Below are positions 1-8,303 of a stretch of 33,048 nucleotides of DNA, piece after piece. A program made the translations under genes and the position numbers. The notes under the pieces were generated by a model, which worked only from the letters and a program-made list of their open reading frames with translations, did not search any database and was not told the origin of the DNA. Source of the stretch: a virus; the IMG/VR virus record IMGVR_UViG_3300001533_000997, positions 1 to 33,048 of that record. One strand, written 5' to 3'. Numbering within the stretch: position 1 is the stretch's first letter; each line of letters starts with the position of its first letter.

Positions 1-2
1 CA

Positions 3-596
3 ACGCTTCTAAACTGCTCAGGATGCGCCACAGCGCGTCGTGCGGCAGAATGGTATAAAGACTGGCGCAATCCGGTAGAGATAGAGCAGCCGCCAGCCGA
101 GCAGCCAGAACAGCCAGAACAGCCAGAACAGCCACAGGAGTCAGACGACCCTCTGCTGCCATTGCCTCCTCCACCTGAACAACCCGTCACGTCCTTGATG
201 CAGTGGGTGCCAGATGATGGGCAGGGGCACGCTGTGCTGCGTGTGCGGGCGGATTTGCTGCCCGTTGGGTACTCGGTAATTACTGCTCGACATCACCAGC
301 ATGTCGATCCAGACGACACGAGCGCGGCTGGCTGGGGGGCTGCGAACAACCATCGGCCTCCGCACCGTATTGTGGGTGGCTGGGCTGAGTGGACATTGCC
401 GTGGAGCGGTGAGGAGTATGCCCTCCGGGCCGCATCATTCAACACTGGATCAGGGACGATTGTAATGGTATTCAACAAGCGGTCACCCAGCGGCGATGTA
501 TCACACTTTATCCGTCCCGAGATTGCATGGGGCGGTGTTGGTGAGCGGATACCCATTGTCAATCATGATAACAAGAACTGGCCAGAAGCACGCTGA
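3..596 (+). CDS. Partial lipoprotein-like phage protein with EQP repeats
   Basis: The reading frame is open from the left edge (first full codon at base 3), so the true start lies outside the window; the TTG at 162 is only an internal codon. The first visible residues read LLNCSGCATARRAAEWYKDW, which resembles a lipobox (SGC followed by a short linker) after a signal peptide that has been cut off. A Pro/Glu/Gln linker with tandem Glu-Gln-Pro units follows, then proline-rich sequence and a ~130-residue globular region rich in Trp and His that I do not recognise. The lipobox-like start, the proline-rich linker and the position before an amidase gene suggest a surface or envelope-associated lipoprotein, possibly lysis-related. 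An outer-membrane spanin is one option, but the C-terminal domain is larger than usual for that family. Function unassigned. Confidence 0.7.
   Translation, partial: TLLNCSGCATARRAAEWYKDWRNPVEIEQPPAEQPEQPEQPEQPQESDDPLLPLPPPPEQPVTSLMQWVPDDGQGHAVLRVRADLLPVGYSVITARHHQHVDPDDTSAAGWGAANNHRPPHRIVGGWAEWTLPWSGEEYALRAASFNTGSGTIVMVFNKRSPSGDVSHFIRPEIAWGGVGERIPIVNHDNKNWPEAR
88..134 (+). repeat. In-frame 9-bp tandem repeat (EQP)
   Basis: The nonamer CAGCCAGAA is repeated in tandem about three times with flanking partial units. It encodes Glu-Gln-Pro repeats in the linker of the lipoprotein-like gene. Because the unit is a multiple of three, copy-number change keeps the frame. Confidence 0.75.
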
Positions 597-614
597 TTAG
601 CGAAGGAGAAAGAC

Positions 615-1178
615 ATGATCATTATTGCACAGTATCATGGAAAATCTATGTTATCCAAAATGATCCGATGGCAGCAACGGTCTGAAATCAGCCACACGGC
701 AGTCATGCTGGCCAGCGGCTTGACAGAGGCAGTCATATCCTCAGGCATGTCCGACTGGCTGGCTCAGTGTACTCTCTACGAAGCGTGGGGGTCTGTGATG
801 CCTCCTCGTGGCAGCATCTACAAGAGGCGAGGAATTGCCGAGGGGCATACACCCAATACGAAGATTGACCTGTACACGGTCACCTGTGATGGATTCAAGG
901 CACACGACTTCCTCGAAGAGCAGGTAGGGAAGAAATATGACTTCCGTGCACTCATCTCTTTTCTTACACGTCGTGATCGACAAAGGGAAGATGCATGGAT
1001 ATGTTCCGAGCTGGGTTTTATGGCAGCACTGCAAGGAGGAACCAGACTTCTTGAACGCATCGAGGCATACGCGGTATCGCCCGGACTTTTGAATCTCTCG
1101 CCAGTAATGAAACCCTTGGGGGCAACGTGGACAGCGGTGTCACCCATCTTTATGAGGAGTGCGGTATGCCCAAACTGA
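615..1178 (+). CDS. YiiX/C92-like permuted papain-fold amidase
   Basis: This 187-residue protein has the hallmarks of the permuted NlpC/P60 (YaeF/YiiX, C92) hydrolases. An early histidine lies in SEISHTAVM (His27) and a late cysteine in WICSELG (Cys130), the inverted order that defines the permuted group; GKKYDFRALI lies between them, as is typical. Such enzymes cleave amide or thioester bonds in peptides or lipids. In phages they are found near lysis or tail genes, and cell-wall hydrolysis is possible but not shown. There is no signal peptide or membrane segment. A purine-rich ribosome site (AAGGAG) precedes the ATG at 615. Its 3' end overlaps the next gene by 13 bases. Confidence 0.75.
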   Translation: MIIIAQYHGKSMLSKMIRWQQRSEISHTAVMLASGLTEAVISSGMSDWLAQCTLYEAWGSVMPPRGSIYKRRGIAEGHTPNTKIDLYTVTCDGFKAHDFLEEQVGKKYDFRALISFLTRRDRQREDAWICSELGFMAALQGGTRLLERIEAYAVSPGLLNLSPVMKPLGATWTAVSPIFMRSAVCPN

Positions 1179-1519
1179 CTGATCTTGAGAGGCTGGAAAT
1201 GGACGCCTTGACAATGGACGCGGCCAAGCTGACCAATGGGGATTCCGAGAATATATCCCTACAAGGGAAGGTGCTTGGTCGCGTGACAAAGCTGCTGGTC
1301 ACAGTGATCTCGCAGGGGCTGGTCACAGTGGACGAGCTGGATCAGCATACTACCCAGTGCCCGTTGCGTGACAGGCATTACCCGACAACAAAGATCAGGC
1401 TGCCTGGGGGATTCGAGGTCTCAGGGTTTGCGGTACGTGATCTCACGCGCCTCGCCATCCTGATCTGCACTATTCTGATTCTGGCAAGCCAGTTCGGGCT
1501 TCTCCCATACGGGGGATAA
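1166..1519 (+). CDS. Small tail-anchored membrane protein, possible lysis accessory
   Basis: I chose the ATG at 1166 because GAGGAG lies 6 bases upstream; the in-frame GTG at 1127 has no such site and sits deep inside the previous gene. The 117-residue product has a charged N-terminal half with Cys-Pro-Leu in the middle and one C-terminal hydrophobic segment (about residues 95-115), followed by a few residues. That makes it a single-pass, C-tail-anchored protein. Its place directly after an amidase gene fits a holin-like or lysis-regulating role, but nothing in the sequence proves it. No family recognised. Confidence 0.7.
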   Translation: MPKLTDLERLEMDALTMDAAKLTNGDSENISLQGKVLGRVTKLLVTVISQGLVTVDELDQHTTQCPLRDRHYPTTKIRLPGGFEVSGFAVRDLTRLAILICTILILASQFGLLPYGG

Positions 1520-1528
1520 GGAGGCTGT

Positions 1529-2125
1529 ATGAGAGCAGTGATATTCAGTAATGGTCCATCTCTGAATGATTTGACATCAAGGCAGATAGCGACACTGTGT
1601 AAGGTACGTACACCGATGGCTGTAAAGCAGGCAATTTGTGCTGCCCCTGAGTCACAGTATCATTTTATCAATAATGTCAATTTGGCTGACTATCAAGGAA
1701 TAGGGATTCCCCGAAGTTATGCAGTTAGCCGCTCCTGCTTTCGTGATATTATGCCACCAGACTATGAATGGCATGAGCTCCAAGGAAAGGATGGCCTTGT
1801 CAACACTCTTGATTGGGAATCGTCACTGATGCATAACCGCATCCGCCCTTGGGGTCCTGGTATCATGTTTGAGATAGTAATCCCAATGGCAATCAACGAT
1901 GGGTTCAAAGATATCGTAGTGGTCGGGTGGGATATGTCTGACCGTAGTCATGCAATCACCCCTGAGGGAGGGGCAGCGGTTACTCCTGACTGGGAAATCA
2001 CAAAGACTATTGAGGCCAGTGCAGATTATGACAGGTGGCTAAGAGGATTGGGGATCAGAGTCACAATCCTGTCAGAACAGTCCAGCATCCAGATGGAACG
2101 CGTGACGTATCTAGGGGCACTATGA
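1529..2125 (+). CDS. GT42/DUF115-like glycosyltransferase (candidate sialyltransferase)
   Basis: The 198-residue protein opens with VIFSNGPSLNDL, closely resembling the xxGNGPSL opening of GT42 sialyltransferases (Cst-II type) and of DUF115/MAF-type proteins. Later it has a glycine-rich stretch followed by DGFKDIVVVGWDMSD, which matches the position and pattern of the LGYKEIYLxGIDF segment in those enzymes. A C-terminal helix plus beta strand (YDRWLRGLGIRVTIL) also matches. The gene starts 9 bases after the previous stop with AAGGAGG upstream, and overlaps a CMP-sialic-acid synthetase gene by ATGA. That neighbour supplies the CMP-sugar donor used by GT42 enzymes. The family call is from motif memory; acceptor and exact donor are unknown. 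Confidence 0.6.
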   Translation: MRAVIFSNGPSLNDLTSRQIATLCKVRTPMAVKQAICAAPESQYHFINNVNLADYQGIGIPRSYAVSRSCFRDIMPPDYEWHELQGKDGLVNTLDWESSLMHNRIRPWGPGIMFEIVIPMAINDGFKDIVVVGWDMSDRSHAITPEGGAAVTPDWEITKTIEASADYDRWLRGLGIRVTILSEQSSIQMERVTYLGAL

Positions 2126-2796
2126 AACCATCAATCAAAGCTTTGATAGCTGTCAGAAGCGGCAGTGAGAGGGTGAAGGATAAGAATATCCGTCCTTTCG
2201 CTGACTCCTCACTATTGGAGATTAAGGTACGACAGTGCTTGAAGATCTTTGATGGCGTGGTGGTGAGTTCTGATGACTCAAGGATGCTTGATCTTGCATC
2301 AAGTCTAGGTGCAACAGCAATTAAGAGGGATGCAGCATACTGTCATTCAAACACACCTATGTCCGAAGTCTATAGACACATGGCACGTAACTTCCCTGGT
2401 GACATAGTTGCATATTGTAATGCAACCAATCCTATGATTAAAGATCAGACATTATCTGAATGTAAGAGACTGTTCCAGGATTTCTGCTCGGAGGGTCCGG
2501 TGAGTGTCAATACAGTGGCAGACGTGAAGGAGTTCCTGTGGCAGGATGGCACACCATTGAACTATACCCCTGCCGCACAGCCCCGCTCACAGGATCTTCC
2601 AAATATTGTAAGGATCACGTTTGCCTGCTCAATCATCAGTAAGCTGAACATGATGCTGACTGGTAACGTTGTTGGCACAGTCCCCATGTTTGTCAAGACT
2701 GATGACATTGAGTCAATGGACATTGATACTCAGACAGATTTTCAGACATCAGAGATTATGTATCTTAGGCTCCGAAAGGCAGTGAGGTTATTGTGA
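2122..2796 (+). CDS. neuA-like: CMP-N-acetylneuraminate (nonulosonate) cytidylyltransferase
   Basis: This 224-residue protein activates a sialic-acid-type sugar with CTP to give CMP-sugar. It carries the N-terminal nucleotide-binding signature VRSGSERVKDKNIRPF (residues 11-26), the YCNATNPMIKD segment (about 98-108), RSQDLPNIVR (about 155-164) and the C-terminal MDIDTQTDF, all in the order expected for NeuA/KdsB-type cytidylyltransferases. The ATG at 2122 is used because it overlaps the upstream stop (ATGA); the frame is open further upstream but that part has no domain. Length matches the single-domain enzymes of about 220-230 residues. Substrate could be neuraminic, legionaminic or pseudaminic acid. 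No biosynthesis genes for the sugar lie in the window, so it must come from the host or from elsewhere in the genome. Confidence 0.88.
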   Translation: MKPSIKALIAVRSGSERVKDKNIRPFADSSLLEIKVRQCLKIFDGVVVSSDDSRMLDLASSLGATAIKRDAAYCHSNTPMSEVYRHMARNFPGDIVAYCNATNPMIKDQTLSECKRLFQDFCSEGPVSVNTVADVKEFLWQDGTPLNYTPAAQPRSQDLPNIVRITFACSIISKLNMMLTGNVVGTVPMFVKTDDIESMDIDTQTDFQTSEIMYLRLRKAVRLL

Positions 2797-4478
2797 ATGG
2801 TGTCAAGGTAGGTATAGCCCTCTTGAGATGTGGTGAGCCACAGTGTGCGAGACTTCTGGCCAGTCCGGAACTCTCACGCTTCCATTGTGTCCACATTGCA
2901 GAGAATGTTGCGCCATACCATGTGGCAATCAATCAGACGGTTCAGAAGTGTTTTGATTCTGGATCAGACTGGGTAGTGATGTTGGACGGCGACATGGACC
3001 TTGATACTTGTGCCTTTTGGTCAGCCTTTAATGAAGGACTAACCCACACCCATAAGGCCATGTATTTTCGTCTGTATGATCCTTATGTCAGTAAGGTGAT
3101 TGGTAGTCTGAAGGTGGTCACCAAGTCTTGGATGGTGGCAGCTGGATGGTATCAGGACTCAATTTGTACCGACAGGGATGCTGAGCAAAGAGCAAAAGAT
3201 GCTGGCTGCCCTCGTTGGGCCTCCGACGCTGTGGTTGGTACCCATTTTGACGACCCTACTCAGTTTCAAGTATTCAAAAGATTCTTTGTCAGGGGCATCA
3301 AGGTTAAGGCTGGCTACTCTGACCCAGTAGGGGACTATGAGAGGATTCTCAAGGGGGTGGCCTTGGAGTCATACAAGAGAGGACTGAACTGTTCAATCAA
3401 TAATGATCCACATGACCTGCCAATCCTATTATATGAGTACAACGAGATGCTTGGCGACAATGGACTAGTTTGTGGTGTCTGTGCTTGGGGTGAGTACCCA
3501 TACCACACCAGGGACACGCTAAAGGCCACTGATGTACGAAGAGAACTACCTGTTGATTCAGGGATGAAGGCTAACTATATCAACAAACTGGCAGTCAGTG
3601 TGGGCAGGAATATGAAAGTTAAGCACAAGATGTTCTACATCTCGCCAGAGCCTATTGCAGGAGTGATACCAGAGTGCCAGTGGCAGAAGCTTGAGACTCC
3701 GTGCCCCAAAGGCAATCTCCACAAGCTCTCTATGTATAATCCAAAATACACACAACATGGTAGAACGTTCATAACCTTTGACTTGGACAACATCATCATA
3801 GGTGATGTATCTGCAATGCCTGTAGCCATATCTAAGAGCCGAGGATTCATTTGTCGATCGGATCTACCCACTCTCGGTAAGAATATTGCCGGCGGTGACA
3901 TGATTGGTTACACAAAGCAGTTTGCATCATGGATGTGGGCATGGGTCAATGAGAACAGGGATACTGCTGAGTTCCGTAACGTCATCGAAGATGGCATGGA
4001 GAGATTCCTGTATCGCTACATGATCCATAATCACTCAGAGTTCGGGCAATTTTGGCATGAGTTCCTTGGTAAGGATTATGTCCTTGGATGGAAGTCCCAT
4101 CTGCGAGATGGAAGGTCAGCTGGTGGTGATACTCATATCATCTCCGTTTGGGGTGACTGGGCTGTGCATGAACTTGTCTCAATATGTTATGCTGACAATC
4201 TCCCTAACTGGCTCCAGTATTGGGTGGATAGTTATGGAAGAACATCAAATGGGAAGGCTAAGACCGTGAACAAAGATGTGGAAATGTGGAAACTATGTCG
4301 TGCGTCCGAGAACCCACATCAGTTGTTCCTTGATTTGGAATCGGCTGGTATGCCTGTATGGAAAGATCCAGATGGCCAAGTCCTGTATCGGCGAATGAGG
4401 GGTGATGTAATTCGTGTGAAGCCAGATTCAAGTATGCCTCACCCGAACTGTTTGCCTCCAGTGAAAGGTGTATTGTGA
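2793..4478 (+). CDS. Two-domain glycosyltransferase (GT2-like plus GT8-like)
   Basis: The 561-residue protein starts at a GTG that overlaps the previous stop (GTGA). The N-terminal part (about residues 1-220) is a GT-A fold family-2-like domain with DWVVMLDGDMDLD (residues ~60-71), whose acidic cluster is the metal and nucleotide-sugar binding DxD site. The second part (about 225-440) has its own strand-ending acid motif FITFDLDNIIIGD (~326-338), preceded by YINKLAVSVGRN, which resembles GT8-type enzymes. The C-terminal ~120 residues are unassigned. Two DxD-type centres suggest it adds two different sugars or extends a chain. It lies in the glycan cassette and overlaps the terminase gene by GTGA, so it is expressed with the head genes. 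Acceptor unknown. Confidence 0.72.
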   Translation: MNGVKVGIALLRCGEPQCARLLASPELSRFHCVHIAENVAPYHVAINQTVQKCFDSGSDWVVMLDGDMDLDTCAFWSAFNEGLTHTHKAMYFRLYDPYVSKVIGSLKVVTKSWMVAAGWYQDSICTDRDAEQRAKDAGCPRWASDAVVGTHFDDPTQFQVFKRFFVRGIKVKAGYSDPVGDYERILKGVALESYKRGLNCSINNDPHDLPILLYEYNEMLGDNGLVCGVCAWGEYPYHTRDTLKATDVRRELPVDSGMKANYINKLAVSVGRNMKVKHKMFYISPEPIAGVIPECQWQKLETPCPKGNLHKLSMYNPKYTQHGRTFITFDLDNIIIGDVSAMPVAISKSRGFICRSDLPTLGKNIAGGDMIGYTKQFASWMWAWVNENRDTAEFRNVIEDGMERFLYRYMIHNHSEFGQFWHEFLGKDYVLGWKSHLRDGRSAGGDTHIISVWGDWAVHELVSICYADNLPNWLQYWVDSYGRTSNGKAKTVNKDVEMWKLCRASENPHQLFLDLESAGMPVWKDPDGQVLYRRMRGDVIRVKPDSSMPHPNCLPPVKGVL

Positions 4479-6139
4479 ACCAGAATCTAGGACAACTATT
4501 CCGCAACAGACTAAAGACTGGCCTCCAACGGCAGTCTATTCAAAGCTGCAGTCAGTGGGCGGAACTGTATCGGGTGATGGGTCCTCCATTTCCAGGACCA
4601 TACAGCTTCCTTCATCACCCCTGGACTAGAGAGGCTCATGATTGTCCGGCGGAGTTGCTCGTTTGCAAAAAGGCTGCACAGACTGGGTTCACAGAGGCAG
4701 CTCTGAATCGTGCTTTCTATACTATTGACATCCTCGGCTCCAATGTTCTCTATTATCTGCCAACATCTACACCAGATGCTACCAACTTCTCCGCAGCCCG
4801 TTTTGACCCTGCTTTGGATATGTCCCCACATCTCCAGAATCTGTTCTCTGATGTTCGGAATGTTGGACACAAGCGTGCAGGAAATGCCAGCTTGTTCATC
4901 CGTGGCGCACGGTCTAGGTCACAGGCCAAATCTGTTCCTGCCTCTGAAATGATTTTTGACGAGCTTGACGAGATGAATCCAGAGATTGTTGTCTTGGCCC
5001 GTGAGCGCACATCCGGCCAAAACATAGCACGCGAGATGATGCTTTCCACGCCAACGATCGAGGACCACGGAATTGATGTCTATTGGCAGCAATCTTCAAT
5101 GGATAAGTATTTCTTCAAATGCCCTCACTGCGGTAAGTTTGACTATCTCCGATTCCCTGAATCACTTGTCATTACTGCCGAGAAGGAGAACGACCCAAGG
5201 CTGGAAGAGAGTCACCTGATCTGCACACATTGTAAAGGAGTTCTTGATAATGAAGAGAAGCCCATCTGGTTGGCTGAGAGCAACTGTCAGTGGGTGCCGG
5301 AAGTCAGTGATGCACCTGTCCGTGGATTAGGTGTGAATCAGCTATACTCAATGGCTTACCGTGCTCGGCCAGCCGTGATTGCCGGTAAGGTGATTCGTGC
5401 ATCAAATGACCCAGTAGAAGAGCAGGAACTGTACAATTCTAAGCTCGGTGAATGTCATACTGTTGATGGTGCAAAGGTACTGGAGTCAGATGTGAAGGAT
5501 GCCATTGGTGGCTCCAGCAAGATTGACAGGGTTACGCGCCCAGGGTGGTACACAATGGGGGTTGACGTTGGCCCGAAGTGGCTCTATGTAGAGATCACCG
5601 AGTACCTGAGAACTAGCAATAAAAAGATTGTCTATGATTATTCCAACTCCACAATCGCTCAGGTTATACAGGAGTGCAAGGTTGAGCAGTTTGAGGAGCT
5701 CGATGACCTGATGCGGAAGTTTCGTATTACCCACTGTGTTATTGATGCACAACCAGAGGCACGTAAGGCTATGGAGTTTGCCCAGAGATTCTTCGGAATT
5801 GTCAGTCTTTGTTTTTATGCTGATGCAACAGCCACGAAGTTTATACGTGAGGACCGGGAGAAGATGACAATATCAGTTGGCCGGACACCCTGGCTTGATT
5901 CATCCCTCATGAGATTCAAGCGTGGGACAATTAGACTCCCTGCTGATATATCCCTTGACTACAAGAATCATATGCAGGCATTAACAAGAATCTATGAGAA
6001 GGATTCACAAGGGAACCCGACGGGCCGTTATGTTTGTGGCAGTAAGCAAGACCACTTTGCACATGCCAGAAATTATTCGGAGATTGCACTAGAGTTAGCC
6101 CTCAAAGGTGGCAGTAGCCAGGATATGGACAAAATATGA
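4475..6139 (+). CDS. terL: Terminase large subunit (GpA-type)
   Basis: This 554-residue DNA-packaging motor has an N-terminal ATPase with a Walker-A-like CKKAAQTGFTE (~63-73), Walker B EMIFDELDEM (~158-167) and a coupling motif STPT (~189-192). A four-cysteine zinc site follows, CPHC (~214) and CTHC (~249), a feature of the lambda GpA branch. The C-terminal RNase-H-like nuclease shows GVDVGP (~361), VIDAQPE (~425) and DHFAHARNY (~525). It cuts concatemeric DNA and pumps it into the prohead through the portal, whose gene comes next with an ATGA overlap. It begins at GTG 4475, overlapping the upstream glycosyltransferase stop. No small terminase is visible in the window. Confidence 0.95.
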   Translation: MNQNLGQLFRNRLKTGLQRQSIQSCSQWAELYRVMGPPFPGPYSFLHHPWTREAHDCPAELLVCKKAAQTGFTEAALNRAFYTIDILGSNVLYYLPTSTPDATNFSAARFDPALDMSPHLQNLFSDVRNVGHKRAGNASLFIRGARSRSQAKSVPASEMIFDELDEMNPEIVVLARERTSGQNIAREMMLSTPTIEDHGIDVYWQQSSMDKYFFKCPHCGKFDYLRFPESLVITAEKENDPRLEESHLICTHCKGVLDNEEKPIWLAESNCQWVPEVSDAPVRGLGVNQLYSMAYRARPAVIAGKVIRASNDPVEEQELYNSKLGECHTVDGAKVLESDVKDAIGGSSKIDRVTRPGWYTMGVDVGPKWLYVEITEYLRTSNKKIVYDYSNSTIAQVIQECKVEQFEELDDLMRKFRITHCVIDAQPEARKAMEFAQRFFGIVSLCFYADATATKFIREDREKMTISVGRTPWLDSSLMRFKRGTIRLPADISLDYKNHMQALTRIYEKDSQGNPTGRYVCGSKQDHFAHARNYSEIALELALKGGSSQDMDKI

Positions 6140-7854
6140 AACTGATTAAAAGACACGAACTGACGCATCCCTTCTACGATAAAAGTATCGATGACTGGAC
6201 AAAGTTCCGTCATGTCCTTGAAGGAGGAAGGACTTTCGTCAATAAGTACCTGGAGATGTTCTCTGATCGTGAAGATCAGACAGACTTTGCACGAAGGAAG
6301 AAGATGGCCTACTGTCCTGGACATGCCGAGGCCGCCCTGGTAGATATCAGGAATACCATCTACCAGCGTATGCGTGACATTGTACGGGTAACCAATGTGG
6401 AGAGTTTCAATCTCTGCAAGACAGGTGACTATAAGGGAGTCGACAATCGCAGTCTGTCGATGAACAGCTTCATGGGTCGGATTGTTCTGACTGAGCTTTT
6501 ATTTCTTGGCAGGGTCGGTATCTTTGTCGACCGCAGTCCTCTCTATGAGACAGCCAAAACCAAGGCTGAAAGGATGCAGTATCATCCTTATATGTACATC
6601 GTAGCCACAGAGGACATTCTTTCATGGACCTATGATGATAATGAGCAACTGACCAGATTGCTACTCAGTTATGAGAAGGATACTTTTGACGAAAAGTATG
6701 GTCTGGTGACGGGCACTGAAACTGCCTACAAACTGTTCCAATTAACTGATTCTGGGGTGGTGGTTACACTCTTCGACACACACATGACTCAAGAGAATCA
6801 AGTCACTCTTGATTTGGGGAGGATACCTTTTACGATCCTGGATACATCTCGGCCCCTGCTTAAGAATATTGCCGACTATCAAGTGGCACTCTTGAACATG
6901 GAATCGAGTGATGTTACGTACTCGATCCGTGGAAACTTTGCTTTCTATACAGAGCAGTATGATCCACGCAATGATACATATGCCAGGGGTGCTTTCACGG
7001 CAGATGGTGACGACTCTGGTGCTGTCGATGAGACCACTAAGAGAGACCTGAATGTCAAGACAGGACACACTGTTGGTAGACGGTATCCTACAGGGACAGA
7101 GAGACCAGACTTCATCAATCCTTCACCTGAACCTCTGAGGGCATCAATGGAGAAGGAGTCTACAATCAGGAGTGATATCCGCAAACTGATTAACCTTAAT
7201 CTCTCGACCCTTGAGCCTACTAGAGCCAGTGCTGACTCCAAGAAGCTGGACTTTCGCGGCCTGGAGAGTGGACTGTCATACATCGGAATGGAGATTGAGT
7301 TTGCTGAGCGTGACACTATTTCCCACTGGGCACAGTATGACAATGTGTCTGATGTCAGTATCATGGTTCAGTATCCTACCAACTATGACCCAAAGAGTGA
7401 CGATGAGCGCATTGCCGAGGCTGAGAAGTACATTGAGCAGGCAGAGAAGGTCACTCTTGAGTCCTACCGTAAGGAGATGGTCAAACATGCCATGCGTGTC
7501 CTCCTGTCTGACAAGATTAAGGATGACAGGATGCAGGCAATCTATGACGAGATAGACAGTAAGCCAATCATTTTGTCTGGAGTGAAGATGATCATCGAGG
7601 CACATCGTGAGGGTCTGGTCAGTGACGAGCTGGCAGCTAAGCTGATTGGCTACCCTGAAGGTGATGTCAAGCAGGCCGCTGAGGATCATGCGAAACGTGC
7701 AGCCCGTATTGTTCAGGCCCAAACTAATGCTGCCAATCATCCCAGAGGAGCGGGCGACTTGGATGAGGACAAGAACAGTGACAGGGTACAAAAGGAGAAA
7801 GTCACGGATCTTGACCAGGATACGAGATCAGGTAAGAGAGGTGAGGCACAATGA
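6136..7854 (+). CDS. Portal protein (DUF4055-like)
   Basis: The 572-residue protein lies directly after the terminase, overlapping it by ATGA, which is the normal place for the portal. Internal features fit: an N-terminal wing region with EGGRTFVNKYLEMF, a central beta-rich stem and clip region (FILDTSRPLLKNIADYQVALLNMESSD), and a long helical C-terminal region with many charged residues (AEKYIEQAEKVTLESYRKEM). The portal forms the dodecameric ring at one capsid vertex, through which DNA enters and leaves and to which the connector binds. The last ~60 residues are highly charged and probably disordered. Assigning the DUF4055 branch is from memory of the family pattern. Confidence 0.85.
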   Translation: MKLIKRHELTHPFYDKSIDDWTKFRHVLEGGRTFVNKYLEMFSDREDQTDFARRKKMAYCPGHAEAALVDIRNTIYQRMRDIVRVTNVESFNLCKTGDYKGVDNRSLSMNSFMGRIVLTELLFLGRVGIFVDRSPLYETAKTKAERMQYHPYMYIVATEDILSWTYDDNEQLTRLLLSYEKDTFDEKYGLVTGTETAYKLFQLTDSGVVVTLFDTHMTQENQVTLDLGRIPFTILDTSRPLLKNIADYQVALLNMESSDVTYSIRGNFAFYTEQYDPRNDTYARGAFTADGDDSGAVDETTKRDLNVKTGHTVGRRYPTGTERPDFINPSPEPLRASMEKESTIRSDIRKLINLNLSTLEPTRASADSKKLDFRGLESGLSYIGMEIEFAERDTISHWAQYDNVSDVSIMVQYPTNYDPKSDDERIAEAEKYIEQAEKVTLESYRKEMVKHAMRVLLSDKIKDDRMQAIYDEIDSKPIILSGVKMIIEAHREGLVSDELAAKLIGYPEGDVKQAAEDHAKRAARIVQAQTNAANHPRGAGDLDEDKNSDRVQKEKVTDLDQDTRSGKRGEAQ

Positions 7855-8294
7855 ACCCTTATGTGACAGTTGAAGATGCAGACGCTTTCTTTGAAACAAG
7901 AATCCACAATGAATACTGGCTGGATGCAGAGACAGAGGAGAAGCTTGCCTCACTTGTGACAGCTACCAGAGCTATTGATTGTCTATCATTCATTTCAAGT
8001 AAGACAGAGGTAAGTCAAGAGAGGGAATGGCCGAGAGGAGGTGTTGCAGAGATACCGGAGGGTATCAAGATAGCATGCTGTGAGGAGGCTCTTTCATTAC
8101 TGGAGGGGCGTGATCCAATATTAGAGCAGGAGAATCTGCGTGCATTATCACAAACGTACGCAAATGTGAAGATGGCGTTTGAGCCGAGAGTGCTGGCTGA
8201 GTACATTATCAATGGCATCACAAGCCCAATAGCTTGGCGATACATTCAACCGTACTTGTCTGGCAAGCGACAGATTACACTCAGTAAGGTATAA
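7851..8294 (+). CDS. Head-tail connector, DnaT-like family
   Basis: The 147-residue product begins MNPYVTVEDADAFFETR and contains YWLDAETEEKLASLVTATRAID and EREWPRGG followed by an IPEGIKIACCEEA helix. That order (TVEDADxYF, W...K..L..AT..ID, WPR, IP..I..A..E) is the pattern of the DnaT-like or gp6-type adaptor proteins that sit under the portal and close the capsid after packaging. The start overlaps the portal stop by ATGA, so translation is coupled. A stop 10 bases before the scaffold gene completes the module. Confidence 0.75.
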   Translation: MNPYVTVEDADAFFETRIHNEYWLDAETEEKLASLVTATRAIDCLSFISSKTEVSQEREWPRGGVAEIPEGIKIACCEEALSLLEGRDPILEQENLRALSQTYANVKMAFEPRVLAEYIINGITSPIAWRYIQPYLSGKRQITLSKV

Positions 8295-8303
8295 GGAGCA
8301 GCA

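Noticed and set aside
7276-7791. 171-aa minus-strand ORF in the portal gene
   Set aside because: Shadow of the portal frame, with no ribosome site and Leu-rich antisense composition.
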